Part shown: positions 7,663 to 15,740 of the stretch, in pieces
How positions within the stretch are numbered: the stretch's first letter is position 1
How the letters are laid out: every line of letters starts with the position of its first letter
Assembly (NCBI GenBank): GCA_042095835.1
Contig: JBELML010000078.1
Span: forward strand, 1 to 28,856
Length of the DNA: 28,856 bases
Direction of reading: 5' to 3'
Origin: DATFKA01 sp042095835
Lineage (GTDB): Bacteria; Bacteroidota; Bacteroidia; Chitinophagales; Saprospiraceae
Position numbers and translations under genes: made by a program
The notes under the pieces: model-generated
Database searches by the model: none
What the model was told of the DNA's origin: nothing
The model's input: the letters and a program-made list of their open reading frames with translations, nothing else

Positions 7663-8017
7663 AATAATTTGGTATTGCTTAGAAATTAGTTCTTAAATAG
7701 GCGTAAAGAAATAGTTATAAAAAATTTGGACGAGCTAATGATTTACTAAGCAACTGAATACTTGGAAGTTGGGTGTGAATTATTAGATCCTCTTTAAACA
7801 AATTTGTTATAATTATTTTAGCCCAATTACATAGACAAAAATATCCTATAGTCTTAATGCCTTTGTCATATATTCATGTGACAAGGCAATAAAATTTCAT
7901 AAAAAATGATTATTTTAGAACTAAAAATTGTAGAATCGCTCTTAATTGGGTGAATATTTCAACCTGGAGCTTTTGTGTTTTTAATGTTTCGGAACAATAC
8001 CAATACCTATATAGGCT
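7663..8017. other. Divergent intergenic region, oxygenase / LuxR-type regulator
   Basis: 355 bp, AT-rich, between two divergent genes. It should contain both promoters, but no clean TAnnTTTG match is apparent for either start. The only clear structure is the imperfect dyad at 7859-7887. No remnant coding sequence was recognised. Confidence 0.5.
7859..7887. promoter_or_regulatory. Imperfect dyad, possible regulator operator
   Basis: GCCTTTGTCA at 7859-7868 faces TGACAAGGC at 7879-7887, complementary except for one bulged T, with a 10-base spacer. It lies about 130 bases upstream of the LuxR-type gene and about 200 upstream of the oxygenase. A 20-base centre-to-centre two-turn layout suits a dimeric regulator; a hairpin is the alternative. 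Confidence 0.35.
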
Positions 8018-8794
8018 ATGAATTGGATTAGCATTGCTAAAAAGCTGACCATTGATGTGGATCACATCTATGATGTAACCAATTATATTGGTTCCAACTA
8101 TTATGATATTGCATTAATACATGTAATCAATCGCGTTGCTCCTGTAGTGGAACTCACAGGATATGTTAGTGTCTCTAACAAAGCACCAGTTATAGCCGGC
8201 TGGACCGGAACCCGGGCAGATACCACCTATCGCGTAGAGCAATACATCAACCGCCATTATAGGTTTGACCCCATTTGGGCGAACCTTCCAAGAGAAAGCG
8301 AGGTCAATAGTCGTTTTTATACGGTAATAGATAAGACGGCTGCTGCAAATGAGGATTATCGAGCTGTATTTTTTGAAAAACCCAAATTTGGCAAAGAATT
8401 GGTTTTTGTAATAAAGGAGAAAGAGGGTTGGAATGTATTAAAGTTTTACCTGGAAGAAAATGAGGTGGATGCAAATCTCCTTCAACAATTAGGGGAATTG
8501 GCTGCTGTGCTATATCCAGCTTGCAAAAGACATGCGCTGAATACAGATTTCAGCACCACCCTTGAAACAAGGCCCAGGACGCTGGATAGGTTGTTATTAT
8601 TGTTAGAAAATCGGTTCCCGCAACTGGCGGATCGGGAAAGACAGGTATGTGCGCTTACGATCTTAGGCAACAAGACTCAACAGATTGCGGAAGAACTCGA
8701 TTTGTCAATTAACACCGTGGTTACTTACCGGCGACGTGCTTATGATAAACTGGCAGTCAGTAATGCCTATGCTTTGGTCAGTGAGTTGATTTGA
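8018..8794 (+). CDS. LuxR-type (GerE HTH) transcriptional regulator
   Basis: 258 residues. The C-terminus (about 195-258) is a LuxR/GerE helix-turn-helix: LADRERQVCALTILGNKTQQ, then IAEELDLSINTVVTYRRRAY, then DKL. The N-terminal 185 residues form an unrecognised sensory domain and show no receiver-domain Asp pattern or obvious autoinducer-binding motif. The ATG at 8018 gives a compact start without upstream candidates. It is divergent from the DUF2236 oxygenase and aldehyde dehydrogenase, so local control of those genes by a small-molecule ligand is the simplest inference. The HTH assignment is firm; ligand and targets are not known. Confidence 0.85.
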   Translation: MNWISIAKKLTIDVDHIYDVTNYIGSNYYDIALIHVINRVAPVVELTGYVSVSNKAPVIAGWTGTRADTTYRVEQYINRHYRFDPIWANLPRESEVNSRFYTVIDKTAAANEDYRAVFFEKPKFGKELVFVIKEKEGWNVLKFYLEENEVDANLLQQLGELAAVLYPACKRHALNTDFSTTLETRPRTLDRLLLLLENRFPQLADRERQVCALTILGNKTQQIAEELDLSINTVVTYRRRAYDKLAVSNAYALVSELI

Positions 8795-8809
8795 AGTAGT
8801 CACAACTGA

Positions 8810-9408
8810 TTATACTTGATTGATTAAAAAACTTCGTTCACTAAAGGCAGGAAGAGACATGCCGTCATCATAGAAGAAGGAAATTTCGTCTTTATCTTCA
8901 ACCAGCCCGAGACTATAAAGTACAGGAACATTAGCTGCTGGAAAAAGGTGCATCAACATCGGCCAGGCTCCTTGATCTAAGCCCCAATCAGTTGTTGGTT
9001 CTACTTTGGGAACGATCTCCGTGACTTCTCGTGCAATGTCAGGAGCTCCATTCGCGCTATATTTCACATCGTAGTATTCCTCAGGAAAACCATAGTAATT
9101 ATAAATTTGCTTTTGGGAAGGGGAGACATTGATCTTGGTTTCATTATAAGTGCACCAATGAGCAGAGACGACTAAGGCCGCTTTAATTTTAAATTGGTTT
9201 TGCAGCTGTTCTCCCAGTTTATGCAAGGTGTTCCAGAAAGCTCATTCTTCTTTCGTTTTTACAATATCCAATTGATTGCCATGAGAGGTAAACAGAACGG
9301 GCATTTTTCCCCTTGAACAGGAAGCGTATCGGTATAACACTTGAAACTACTTAATGAGGCCATCGTAGTAAAAGCTAAAAGTGATTTAAGGAATTCTTTT
9401 CTTTGCAT
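8810..9408 (-). pseudogene. Degraded DODA/LigB-type extradiol dioxygenase (YgiD-like)
   Basis: Three separate lesions are seen by comparison with the intact paralogue at 11086-11973. The original start at 9408 opens an export-like N-terminus (MQRKEFLKSLLAFTTMASLS). A one-base loss in a G/A run then throws MPVLFTSHGNQL out of frame. Next, an in-frame TGA interrupts ...KTKEE(stop)AFWNTLHKL. Finally, about 100 residues are missing between HLFPAANVPV and LYSLGLVEDKDE without a frame change, removing the region that in the paralogue carries the HNLRR metal ligand. The rest keeps VVSAHW and WGLDQGAW, with Gln replacing the paralogue's His in GLDHG. The visible 138-codon frame (8810-9226) is therefore a remnant, not a gene. 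Confidence 0.85.
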
Positions 9409-9419
9409 GGCAACTATTT

Positions 9420-9545
9420 TTATGATCCTTTAGGTAAAACAGGCGCTTTCTTATTTCTACCCCAGTTGATAAATAGAAGGATACCCAACAATATGACATT
9501 TGCAGGCGCTACTTCAAACTCTCCTCTGGACAAGTGAAAAACAGT
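9420..9545 (-). pseudogene. 3' fragment of a doxX-like gene
   Basis: Read leftward, this encodes TVFHLSRGEFEVAPANVI, then LLGILLFINWGRNKKAPVLP and KGS before a TAA at 9420-9422. That aligns with the C-terminal third of the intact DoxX at 4518-4925 (VFHLIRGEFAAIAVNLI, LLALLYFIGWARYKKVPI). The upstream two thirds are gone and replaced by unrelated sequence at about 9545. It lies 11 bases upstream of the broken dioxygenase on the same strand, so the two were probably one operon before decay. Confidence 0.75.
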
Positions 9546-9624
9546 TGAAAATCAAAAAACGGATGTTCCTTATGACAGTGAAAATCCTTTGTTTGAATTC
9601 GGTTTTGGATTAAGTTATGATTAG
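9544..9624 (+). pseudogene. 3' fragment of a GH3 beta-glucosidase-like gene
   Basis: The plus strand encodes DVPYDSENPLFEFGFGLSYD followed by TAG at 9622-9624. NPL-x-x-FG-[FY]-GLSY is the characteristic C-terminal signature of glycoside hydrolase family 3 beta-glucosidases/xylosidases. Only about 20 residues survive; the upstream frame closes at once and the segment abuts the doxX fragment. It is a gene tail left by a rearrangement. Confidence 0.6.
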
Positions 9625-9671
9625 AAATAAACAGGGAGCTTTTACCGCACACCTGGCGCACAATCTATAGG

Positions 9672-9696
9672 GGCTGTCTTAAAAGTTGAGACAGCC
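9672..9696. repeat. Perfect 8-bp stem-loop downstream of hxlR
   Basis: GGCTGTCT at 9672-9679 pairs with AGACAGCC at 9689-9696 around a nine-base loop. It lies 30 bases past the leftward HxlR stop and next to the gene-fragment junctions. It may be a terminator lacking a U-tract, or a remnant of a mobile-element end; the sequence resembles some IS termini, but no transposase is present. Confidence 0.35.
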
Positions 9697-9725
9697 ATTA
9701 GCTTACTTAATTCCGCTGCCTGCAA

Positions 9726-10091
9726 TTAGCCAGGCTTTGAAAAGGTGGACTTTCTGTGCGCCAAGCCCCATTCAATCATTGCTTCTAATACGGAAAGAAT
9801 TTTTCTACCTGATTCCGTCAATTTATATTCAATACGTACTGGGGTAGAATCATAGACATTTCTGGTAATCACACCATTTAATTCTAGTTCCTTTAATTCT
9901 TTGGATAACATTCTTGGTGTAATCTTCTCTATGTTGGCTTGTATATCCTTGTATCTGTGATTTCCATACAGAATAGAAGCTATTATCGGTAGTTTCCATT
10001 TCCCGCTCATCACATTTAAGGTGTCATTGATGGCTAAAACATATCTTCTTGGACACGCTCTTACCTCTGAAATCGTTGAAAATTCTGCCAT
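9726..10091 (-). CDS. HxlR-family winged-helix transcriptional regulator
   Basis: 121 residues starting at the ATG at 10091 (MAEFSTISE). It has the family's conserved N-terminal Cys-Pro (ACPRRY, about residue 13), which in redox-sensing members is the thiol sensor. The recognition region runs MSGKWKLPIIASILYGNHRY, then ITPRMLSKELKELELNGVIT, and the wing is YDSTPVRIEYKLTESG. HxlR/MarR-like dimers repress divergent reductases and respond to aldehydes, quinones or disulfide stress. It is divergent from the QorB-like gene with a 120-bp gap containing a perfect palindrome 22 bases upstream of its own start. Autorepression and repression of qorB-dioxygenase are inferred from this layout. Confidence 0.9.
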   Translation of the reverse strand: MAEFSTISEVRACPRRYVLAINDTLNVMSGKWKLPIIASILYGNHRYKDIQANIEKITPRMLSKELKELELNGVITRNVYDSTPVRIEYKLTESGRKILSVLEAMIEWGLAHRKSTFSKPG

Positions 10092-10113
10092 TATCAAAAA
10101 AGTTCAAATTACC

Positions 10114-10157
10114 TACTATACAATAGTATAGTACTATCTTTTAAGTACTTACTATAC
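10114..10157. promoter_or_regulatory. Candidate HxlR operators: palindrome plus a third half-site
   Basis: TACTATACAATAGTATAGTA at 10114-10133 is a perfect 8+8 palindrome with a 4-base centre. A third TACTATAC half-site lies at 10150-10157, 36 bases from the first. The array is placed to cover the hxlR promoter and the upstream part of the qorB promoter. Confidence 0.65.
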
Positions 10158-10175
10158 TTTACATATCAAAGGTAG

Positions 10176-10183
10176 TACATTTG
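10176..10183 (+). promoter_or_regulatory. Candidate -7 element for the qorB-like gene
   Basis: TACATTTG matches TAnnTTTG, 28 bases before the ATG at 10212. No clean TTTG -33 element precedes it; the third operator half-site occupies about that position, which would suit repression. Confidence 0.4.
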
Positions 10184-10211
10184 TATCATTATTTATAAAA
10201 AAAATAGTTTC

Positions 10212-11084
10212 ATGATTTTAGTAACTGGTGCAACAGGAGAATTTGGCAGAAATGCAATAGAACATTTAATTGATAAAGGGGTAAATCCATCTGAAATTTC
10301 TGCGCTCGCAAGAAATGAAGAAAAAGCACAACCGCTGAAAGAGCTCGGTGTTCAAATAAAAAAGGGAGACTACAATGACTATTCTTCCTTAGTAGCGGCA
10401 TTTCAAGGAGTAGACAAATTATTATTCGTTTCAAGCAGCGATATTGAAAATAGAGCAGCTCAACATCAAAATGTAGTTAAGGCAGCAAAAGCGACAGGCA
10501 TACATCATGTGGTTTACACTTCCTTTATGAGAAATCAGAAGGTAGAAAAGTCTGCTATTGGGTTCTTACAAGATTCCCATTTAAAAACTGAAAATTGGTT
10601 AAAGGAAAGCGGTATTAATTATACCCTCTTGCAAAATGCAACCTATATGGAATTTCTCCCGATGTTTCTTGGAGAAAACGTCTTGGAAAATGGTGCATTC
10701 ATGATGCCTGCTGAACAGGGAAAGTCGAGTTTAGTGCTAAAAGCTGAATTAGCCGAAGCCGCCGCTGTCGTTCTGACTACAACAGGACATGAAAACAAAG
10801 TGTATCCACTAGTCAATGAGGAAGCCCTGGATTATACAGCAATTGCAGCAACGATTTCGGAAGTAAGTGGGAAAACTGTCATTTATAATTCTCCGACACC
10901 TGAAGTATATCAAAATACCATGAAAGCCTATGGAGTGCCAAAGGAGTACATTGAGGTATTTACTGCATTTGCGGTAGCACAGGCAAATGGTGAATTAGAA
11001 CTGTCAAATAATTCGCTTGAACAGCTATTGGGTAGAAAACCTATTACCACCAAACAATTTTTGAACAAACTATATGCTTCTTAA
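10212..11084 (+). CDS. NmrA-like / QorB-type NAD(P)H:quinone oxidoreductase
   Basis: 290 residues of the atypical SDR (NmrA/HSCARG/QorB) group. The N-terminus has the dinucleotide motif VTGATGEFG (about residues 4-12). FVSSSD and VVYTSF mark later Rossmann strands, and there is no canonical YxxxK pair, as expected for atypical SDRs. QorB (YtfG) reduces quinones with NADPH; other members are NADPH sensors. It is the first gene of a rightward pair with the DODA-type dioxygenase, whose ATG comes one base after this stop codon, so they are surely co-transcribed. The divergent HxlR gene and its palindrome suggest induction by quinone or electrophile stress. Confidence 0.8.
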   Translation: MILVTGATGEFGRNAIEHLIDKGVNPSEISALARNEEKAQPLKELGVQIKKGDYNDYSSLVAAFQGVDKLLFVSSSDIENRAAQHQNVVKAAKATGIHHVVYTSFMRNQKVEKSAIGFLQDSHLKTENWLKESGINYTLLQNATYMEFLPMFLGENVLENGAFMMPAEQGKSSLVLKAELAEAAAVVLTTTGHENKVYPLVNEEALDYTAIAATISEVSGKTVIYNSPTPEVYQNTMKAYGVPKEYIEVFTAFAVAQANGELELSNNSLEQLLGRKPITTKQFLNKLYAS

Positions 11085-11085
11085 T

Positions 11086-11973
11086 ATGAACCGAAAAGCG
11101 TTTTTAAAAACTGCAGGTGTTACTGCCCTAAGCATTCCTATGATTTCAGCACTAAGTAATTTAGAAAAGGCAACAAAATACTTTAGTAATTCAGAAAAGA
11201 TGCCTGTCCTCTTTTTAGGACACGGCTCGCCTATGAATGGAATTGAAGACAACGAGTATGTTCAAGGGTTCAGAACACAAGGTGAAAAATTGGGCAAACC
11301 CAATGCCATTGTCGTGGTTTCTGCCCATTGGGAAACTAAGGGGACTTATGTTACCGCAATGGAAAACCCAAGAACCATTCACGATTTTGGTGGTTTTCCA
11401 AAAGCTTTGTTTGACGTGCAATATCCTGCCCCCGGTCACCCTCAATTGGCCAGAGATATAGCAGCATCCATTGAACCTGAAAAAACGATTCATCTGGATG
11501 AAAAATGGGGCTTAGACCACGGTTCTTGGACGGTTGTCAAGCACTTATTTCCCAATGCTGATGTGCCAGTCATTCAGTTAAGCCTGGACTATTCTTTAAC
11601 GCCCCAACAGCATTATGAACTGGCAGCACAATTAAAAAGATTAAGAGAAAAGGGGGTGTTAATCATTGGGAGTGGTAATATCGTTCATAATTTAAGAAGA
11701 GTAGACTTCTCCAAAATCAATGAGCATTACGGATATGATTGGGCTATTGAAGCGGATGAAAAAATGAAGCAGTGGATACTTGAAGACGATCACAAAAGCC
11801 TGATTAATTTTAAAAATCAAGGAAGCGCATTTGACTTATCTATTCCTACGCCCGAGCATTATCTGCCATTGTTGTACACACTAGCATTAAAAGACGAAAA
11901 GGACGATACGACTTTGTTTAATGACAGTCCATTAGGTGGTTCTATATCCATGACGAGTGTGAAATTTGGCTAA
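11086..11973 (+). CDS. DODA/LigB-type class III extradiol dioxygenase (YgiD-like)
   Basis: 295 residues. The start at 11086 is preferred to an ATG at 11074 because it follows the qorB stop by one base and opens a Tat-like export signal (NRKAFLKTAGVTALSIP). The core begins MPVLFLGHGSPMN. Likely metal ligands and catalytic histidines are His46 (GHGS), His81 (SAHW), His145 (GLDHGSW) and His201 (VHNLRR). The family opens catechol-type rings such as 4,5-DOPA, using Fe or Zn. The export-like N-terminus is unusual for YgiD and also occurs in the broken paralogue at 8810-9408, so a periplasmic role on catechols is possible. It converges with pcaIJ, overlapping its stop by 4 bases. Confidence 0.85.
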   Translation: MNRKAFLKTAGVTALSIPMISALSNLEKATKYFSNSEKMPVLFLGHGSPMNGIEDNEYVQGFRTQGEKLGKPNAIVVVSAHWETKGTYVTAMENPRTIHDFGGFPKALFDVQYPAPGHPQLARDIAASIEPEKTIHLDEKWGLDHGSWTVVKHLFPNADVPVIQLSLDYSLTPQQHYELAAQLKRLREKGVLIIGSGNIVHNLRRVDFSKINEHYGYDWAIEADEKMKQWILEDDHKSLINFKNQGSAFDLSIPTPEHYLPLLYTLALKDEKDDTTLFNDSPLGGSISMTSVKFG

Positions 11974-13316
11974 AGCTTTTCCCTAAATCCTGCCTCCGTC
12001 TTCGCCCTAACTTCCTCTAAGGTCGCCCCGGGCATCAACTCCGTCAAAGTCAATTTACCCTCCAAATATTCAAAAACTGCCAAGTCTGTAATCACCATAT
12101 CCACAGCACCCATGGCCGTAAAAGGTAAGGTGCATGCTGGAACAATTTTAGAAATGCCCTTTCGGTTGGTATGTGTCAGCGTAATGATGAGCCGTTTGGC
12201 ACCCGATGCCAAATCCATCGCGCCACCTACACCCAATAGTGGTTTGCCTGGCACGGCCCAATTGGCCAGATTAGCATTTTCATCCACCTGCAATCCGCCC
12301 ATAATCGCTACATCCACATGGCCACCCCGTATCATAGCAAAGGATCGTGCACTATCAAAGTAGCTGCTGCCGTTCAAGGCCGTTACGGGTACTTTACCGG
12401 CGTTCACCGGATAATCCAAAGCACCGCCCCCATCAGTTGGTGCTGGGCCTACCCCCAACATGCCATTTTCCGTATGGAGGATAATGCCATCTTCGGGTTT
12501 GATAAAGTCGGCCACCAAAGTGGGGATACCAATGCCCAAATTGACAACATCGCCTTTACTCAATTCCTGTAAAGCCCGTTTGGCCATATTCATCCGAGCT
12601 TCATCTACTTTTTTGATACTTGACTTGATGGATGCCGAAGAACCCAAATCCTCCAAGGAGGTATGAGCTTGTACGAGATAATCCACAAAACAGCCCTGTG
12701 TGTGAATGATGTTAGGATCCAGCTCGCCAACAGGGACGATATGTTCCGCTTCTACGATCACCAAATCAGCAGCCATCGCCATGGCGGTGTTAAAATTCTG
12801 CTCCGTCATACGGTAGGTGAGGTTGCCCGCTGTATCGGCTTTCCATGCACGGATGAAGGCGACATTCGCTTTGATAGCTTTCTCAAAAACATAGGTTTTG
12901 CCATCAATCTCCTTGGTCTCTTTACCTTCTGCTATGAGGGTTCCGGCAGAAGTAGGCGTGTAGAAACCTCCAATACCTGCACCGCCTGCGCGGATGGCCT
13001 CGGCAAGCGTACCTTGCGGCAATAGTTGGTATGCTACTTTTCCTTCCTGCGCCGCTTTTACCGCATCGGGATTAGAGGTAAAGAAAGAACCAACCATTTT
13101 TTTCAACTGCCCATTATTGAGCAAACGGCCACCACCAAGATTGACTTCGCCAACATTATTCCCTATAAAAGTCAACTCCTTGGTATCTGTTTCAGCGAGT
13201 GCATGGAGTAAGTGTACTGGATTTCCCGTCATTCCAAATCCTCCCCCTAACAAAATGTCTCCATCTTTGACTAATGCGGCGGCGGCAGCTGGGCTTATTT
13301 GTGGTACTTTTTTCAT
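11970..13316 (-). CDS. pcaIJ: 3-oxoadipate CoA-transferase, fused A and B subunits
   Basis: 448 residues combining the two subunits that are separate PcaI and PcaJ in proteobacteria. Residues 1 to about 220 are the A subunit, with GGGFGMTGNP (24-33) and AFIRAWKADTAGNLTYR. A short linker near 222-238 leads to the B subunit, with VNLGIGIPT and the catalytic Glu283 in HTENGMLGVG. The enzyme transfers CoA from succinyl-CoA to 3-oxoadipate to give 3-oxoadipyl-CoA. It is the last gene of the leftward pob/pca operon, nine bases after pcaF, whose product uses its product. General 3-oxoacid CoA-transferases share this fused architecture, so the specificity call rests mainly on context. Confidence 0.9.
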   Translation of the reverse strand: MKKVPQISPAAAAALVKDGDILLGGGFGMTGNPVHLLHALAETDTKELTFIGNNVGEVNLGGGRLLNNGQLKKMVGSFFTSNPDAVKAAQEGKVAYQLLPQGTLAEAIRAGGAGIGGFYTPTSAGTLIAEGKETKEIDGKTYVFEKAIKANVAFIRAWKADTAGNLTYRMTEQNFNTAMAMAADLVIVEAEHIVPVGELDPNIIHTQGCFVDYLVQAHTSLEDLGSSASIKSSIKKVDEARMNMAKRALQELSKGDVVNLGIGIPTLVADFIKPEDGIILHTENGMLGVGPAPTDGGGALDYPVNAGKVPVTALNGSSYFDSARSFAMIRGGHVDVAIMGGLQVDENANLANWAVPGKPLLGVGGAMDLASGAKRLIITLTHTNRKGISKIVPACTLPFTAMGAVDMVITDLAVFEYLEGKLTLTELMPGATLEEVRAKTEAGFREKL

Positions 13317-13325
13317 CTCGTTAAA

Positions 13326-14534
13326 TTAAACACGTTCTAAAATCGTTGCATAGCCCTGTCCCACACCTACACACATGGCTACTAATGCATAGCGCTTATT
13401 TTGTTCGTGGAGCTCTAGGGCGGCAGTGTGTAAAATTCTGGTGCCTGAAACACCCAATGGATGCCCAATCGCAATGGCACCACCATTAGGATTGATACGG
13501 GGGTCGTCATTGGCTAAACCCAGCTCACGCGTACAAGCCAGCACTTGCGCAGAAAAGGCTTCATTAAATTCAAGTATGTCCATTTGTTCCAGCGTCAAGC
13601 CTGCTTTTTGCAATGCTTTCTTGGATGCGCCTACCGGGCCAATACCCATAATGCGAGGCTCAACCCCAACCACCGCAGAACTTACAATTCTGGCCAGCGG
13701 TTTCAGGTCGTATTTCTTGACCGCATCTTCGGAGGCCACCAAAAGCGCTGCTGCGCCATCGTTTAAGCCGGAGGCATTCCCTGCGGTGACCGTCCCGCCC
13801 TCTTTTTTGAAGGCCGTGCGCAATTCCCCTAACACCGCTAAAGAGGTGTTGGGCTTGATAAACTCATCTTGCTCAAAAATAATGGGGTCCGCTTTGCGTT
13901 GTGGGATTTCTACCGCTACGATCTCCTGTGCCAAGCGTCCGCTAGCTTGTGCTTTGGCGGCTTTCATTTGAGACCAATAGGCAAACTGATCCTGTTCTGC
14001 TCGCGTGAGTTGGTACATTTCTGCCAGATTTTCGGCGGTCACGCCCATGCCGTCGGTGCCGTACAAGGCATCCAGTTTCTTGTTCACAAACCGCCAACCA
14101 AAACTACTGTCGTGCATCTGCGCATCTCTCCCAAAAGGTTTAGATACTTTGGAGATTACCCATGGCCCGCGCGTCATGTGTTCCACACCACCACTGATGA
14201 ATAAATCCCCATCGCCGGCTTTGATGGCCCGGTTGGCATGCACCACCGCCGACATCCCAGAGGAGCATAAACGGTTTATCGTTTCTCCTGGCACCGTCCA
14301 CGGTAAGCCCGCCAGCAGCAGCGCCATACGCGCTACATTTCTATTGTCTTCTCCGGCTTGGTTGGCACAACCCAAGATCACCTCGTCATAAGCGTCACCA
14401 GGAATATGAGCGAAACGCTCCACCAATGTTTTGATCGGAATAGCCGCCAAATCATCCGTTCGGATAGAGGAGAGTGTCCCACAAAATTTTCCGAATGCGG
14501 TACGTACGCCGTCTACAATATATGCTTGTTTCAT
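13326..14534 (-). CDS. pcaF: 3-oxoadipyl-CoA thiolase
   Basis: 402 residues, the usual thiolase length. The acyl-accepting Cys90 is in NRLCSSGMSAV, His358 in GHPLG and the second catalytic Cys388 in MCVGVGQG. The segment GPWVISKVSKPFGRDAQMHD with a following SSFGWRF is characteristic of beta-ketoadipyl-CoA thiolases rather than acetoacetyl-CoA thiolases. It cleaves 3-oxoadipyl-CoA with CoA to succinyl-CoA and acetyl-CoA, the last step of the pathway. It lies nine bases after pobA and nine before pcaIJ, consistent with one transcript. Confidence 0.95.
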   Translation of the reverse strand: MKQAYIVDGVRTAFGKFCGTLSSIRTDDLAAIPIKTLVERFAHIPGDAYDEVILGCANQAGEDNRNVARMALLLAGLPWTVPGETINRLCSSGMSAVVHANRAIKAGDGDLFISGGVEHMTRGPWVISKVSKPFGRDAQMHDSSFGWRFVNKKLDALYGTDGMGVTAENLAEMYQLTRAEQDQFAYWSQMKAAKAQASGRLAQEIVAVEIPQRKADPIIFEQDEFIKPNTSLAVLGELRTAFKKEGGTVTAGNASGLNDGAAALLVASEDAVKKYDLKPLARIVSSAVVGVEPRIMGIGPVGASKKALQKAGLTLEQMDILEFNEAFSAQVLACTRELGLANDDPRINPNGGAIAIGHPLGVSGTRILHTAALELHEQNKRYALVAMCVGVGQGYATILERV

Positions 14535-14543
14535 GCGATTCTT

Positions 14544-15740
14544 TTAGTTGATATAAGTTCCAAATGGCAGACCCACATAATTTTCCGCAATATTGGTTCT
14601 CATAGCTTCAGACTTTCCTAGATAATCAAACTGTGCTTTTTGCATTTGATAATCAAAGGATTCGTTTTTAAATCGCTTATGAAATTGCTGGGTCATGAAA
14701 TTGGAAAAATGCTGTGTTCTCCAGACTCTTTGCAGCGCCACTTTTGAATAGTTGTTCAGTAAGTTTTCGTCATTCTTTTCATATCGCTCAATGAATGCCT
14801 TGCCTAATAAGCGCACATCAGCTACTGCTAAGTTTAAACCTTTGCCACCTGTTGGAGGGACGATGTGTGCGGCGTCTCCAGCCATGAAAAGGCGACCATG
14901 CTGCATGTGATCAATCATATAAGAACGCATCGGGGTGATGCCTTTTTGTATGATAGGGCCTCTGTTCAATTTCCAGTTCTTCGTACCCAACCGTAGCTCT
15001 AATTCATCCCATAGTTTTTCGTTTGGCCAATTGTCTACATGGTCGTCATTATCCACTTGGATGTATAATCTGCTCACGGTAGGAGATCTGTAACTCAATA
15101 AGGCGAAGCCATTTTTGTGGAATGCATAAATCAACTCATCTGAGGAGGGAGGAGTCTCTGCCAAAATACCCAACCAGCTAAATGGATATTCAACTTGATG
15201 GGTTTTGAAGGTATGACTGGGCAGTGTTTTTCTCCCAATACCATGATAGCCATCACAAGCGGCAACGTAGTCGCAATGAACTTCATGCTTGCCACCATTA
15301 TGCTCAAAATGGATGACTGGTTGATCCGTCTCGATACCTTCAATACTCGTTGCTTTAGCTTCAAAAAGAATCTCCTTTTGGTTTTCATCCTTCAGGTTGG
15401 CAATTAAGTCTCTGACCACAAAGCGTTGCCCATAAATGGTGATTCTTCGCCCACCGGTTAGTTCCTCGAAAGGGATATGCACCCGTTCACCATTAAAACT
15501 CAACAAGACCCCATGATGCGGGATACCTTTTGCTTTGAGGTTATGATCAACTCCCAACTCTTCCAATAGCTCTGTGGTATTATGTTCCAGTAAGCCCGCT
15601 CTTAATCTGTTTTCACAGTATTCCCGGCTTCTATTTTCCAAAATCACGTTGTCAATACCATTGGAGTGCAATATTTTGGAGAGGAATAATCCCGCCGGAC
15701 CTGCTCCGATAATTCCGACTTGTGTTTTTATCTTTTTCAT
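14544..15740 (-). CDS. pobA: 4-hydroxybenzoate 3-monooxygenase
   Basis: 398 residues, close to the 394 of the Pseudomonas flavoprotein. FAD-binding motifs are visible: GAGPAG (12-17), the CDG motif at 162-164, and GDAAHIVPPTGGKGLN from Gly288. Substrate-pocket residues corresponding to Pseudomonas Tyr201, Ser212, Arg214 and Tyr222 appear as Tyr205, Ser216, Arg218 and Tyr226. It hydroxylates 4-hydroxybenzoate to protocatechuate using NAD(P)H and O2. It is embedded within the pca operon between pcaDC and pcaF. Its ATG overlaps the pcaDC stop by 4 bases (ATGA), implying translational coupling. Together these make 4-hydroxybenzoate a very likely substrate. Confidence 0.95.
   Translation of the reverse strand: MKKIKTQVGIIGAGPAGLFLSKILHSNGIDNVILENRSREYCENRLRAGLLEHNTTELLEELGVDHNLKAKGIPHHGVLLSFNGERVHIPFEELTGGRRITIYGQRFVVRDLIANLKDENQKEILFEAKATSIEGIETDQPVIHFEHNGGKHEVHCDYVAACDGYHGIGRKTLPSHTFKTHQVEYPFSWLGILAETPPSSDELIYAFHKNGFALLSYRSPTVSRLYIQVDNDDHVDNWPNEKLWDELELRLGTKNWKLNRGPIIQKGITPMRSYMIDHMQHGRLFMAGDAAHIVPPTGGKGLNLAVADVRLLGKAFIERYEKNDENLLNNYSKVALQRVWRTQHFSNFMTQQFHKRFKNESFDYQMQKAQFDYLGKSEAMRTNIAENYVGLPFGTYIN

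Noticed and set aside
9672..9696. Insertion-sequence terminal repeat
   Set aside because: No partner repeat, target duplication or transposase is visible, so it is listed only as a hairpin.
12112..14621. Many long plus-strand frames opposite pcaIJ and pcaF
   Set aside because: They are antisense shadows of strongly conserved enzymes in the more GC-rich operon.
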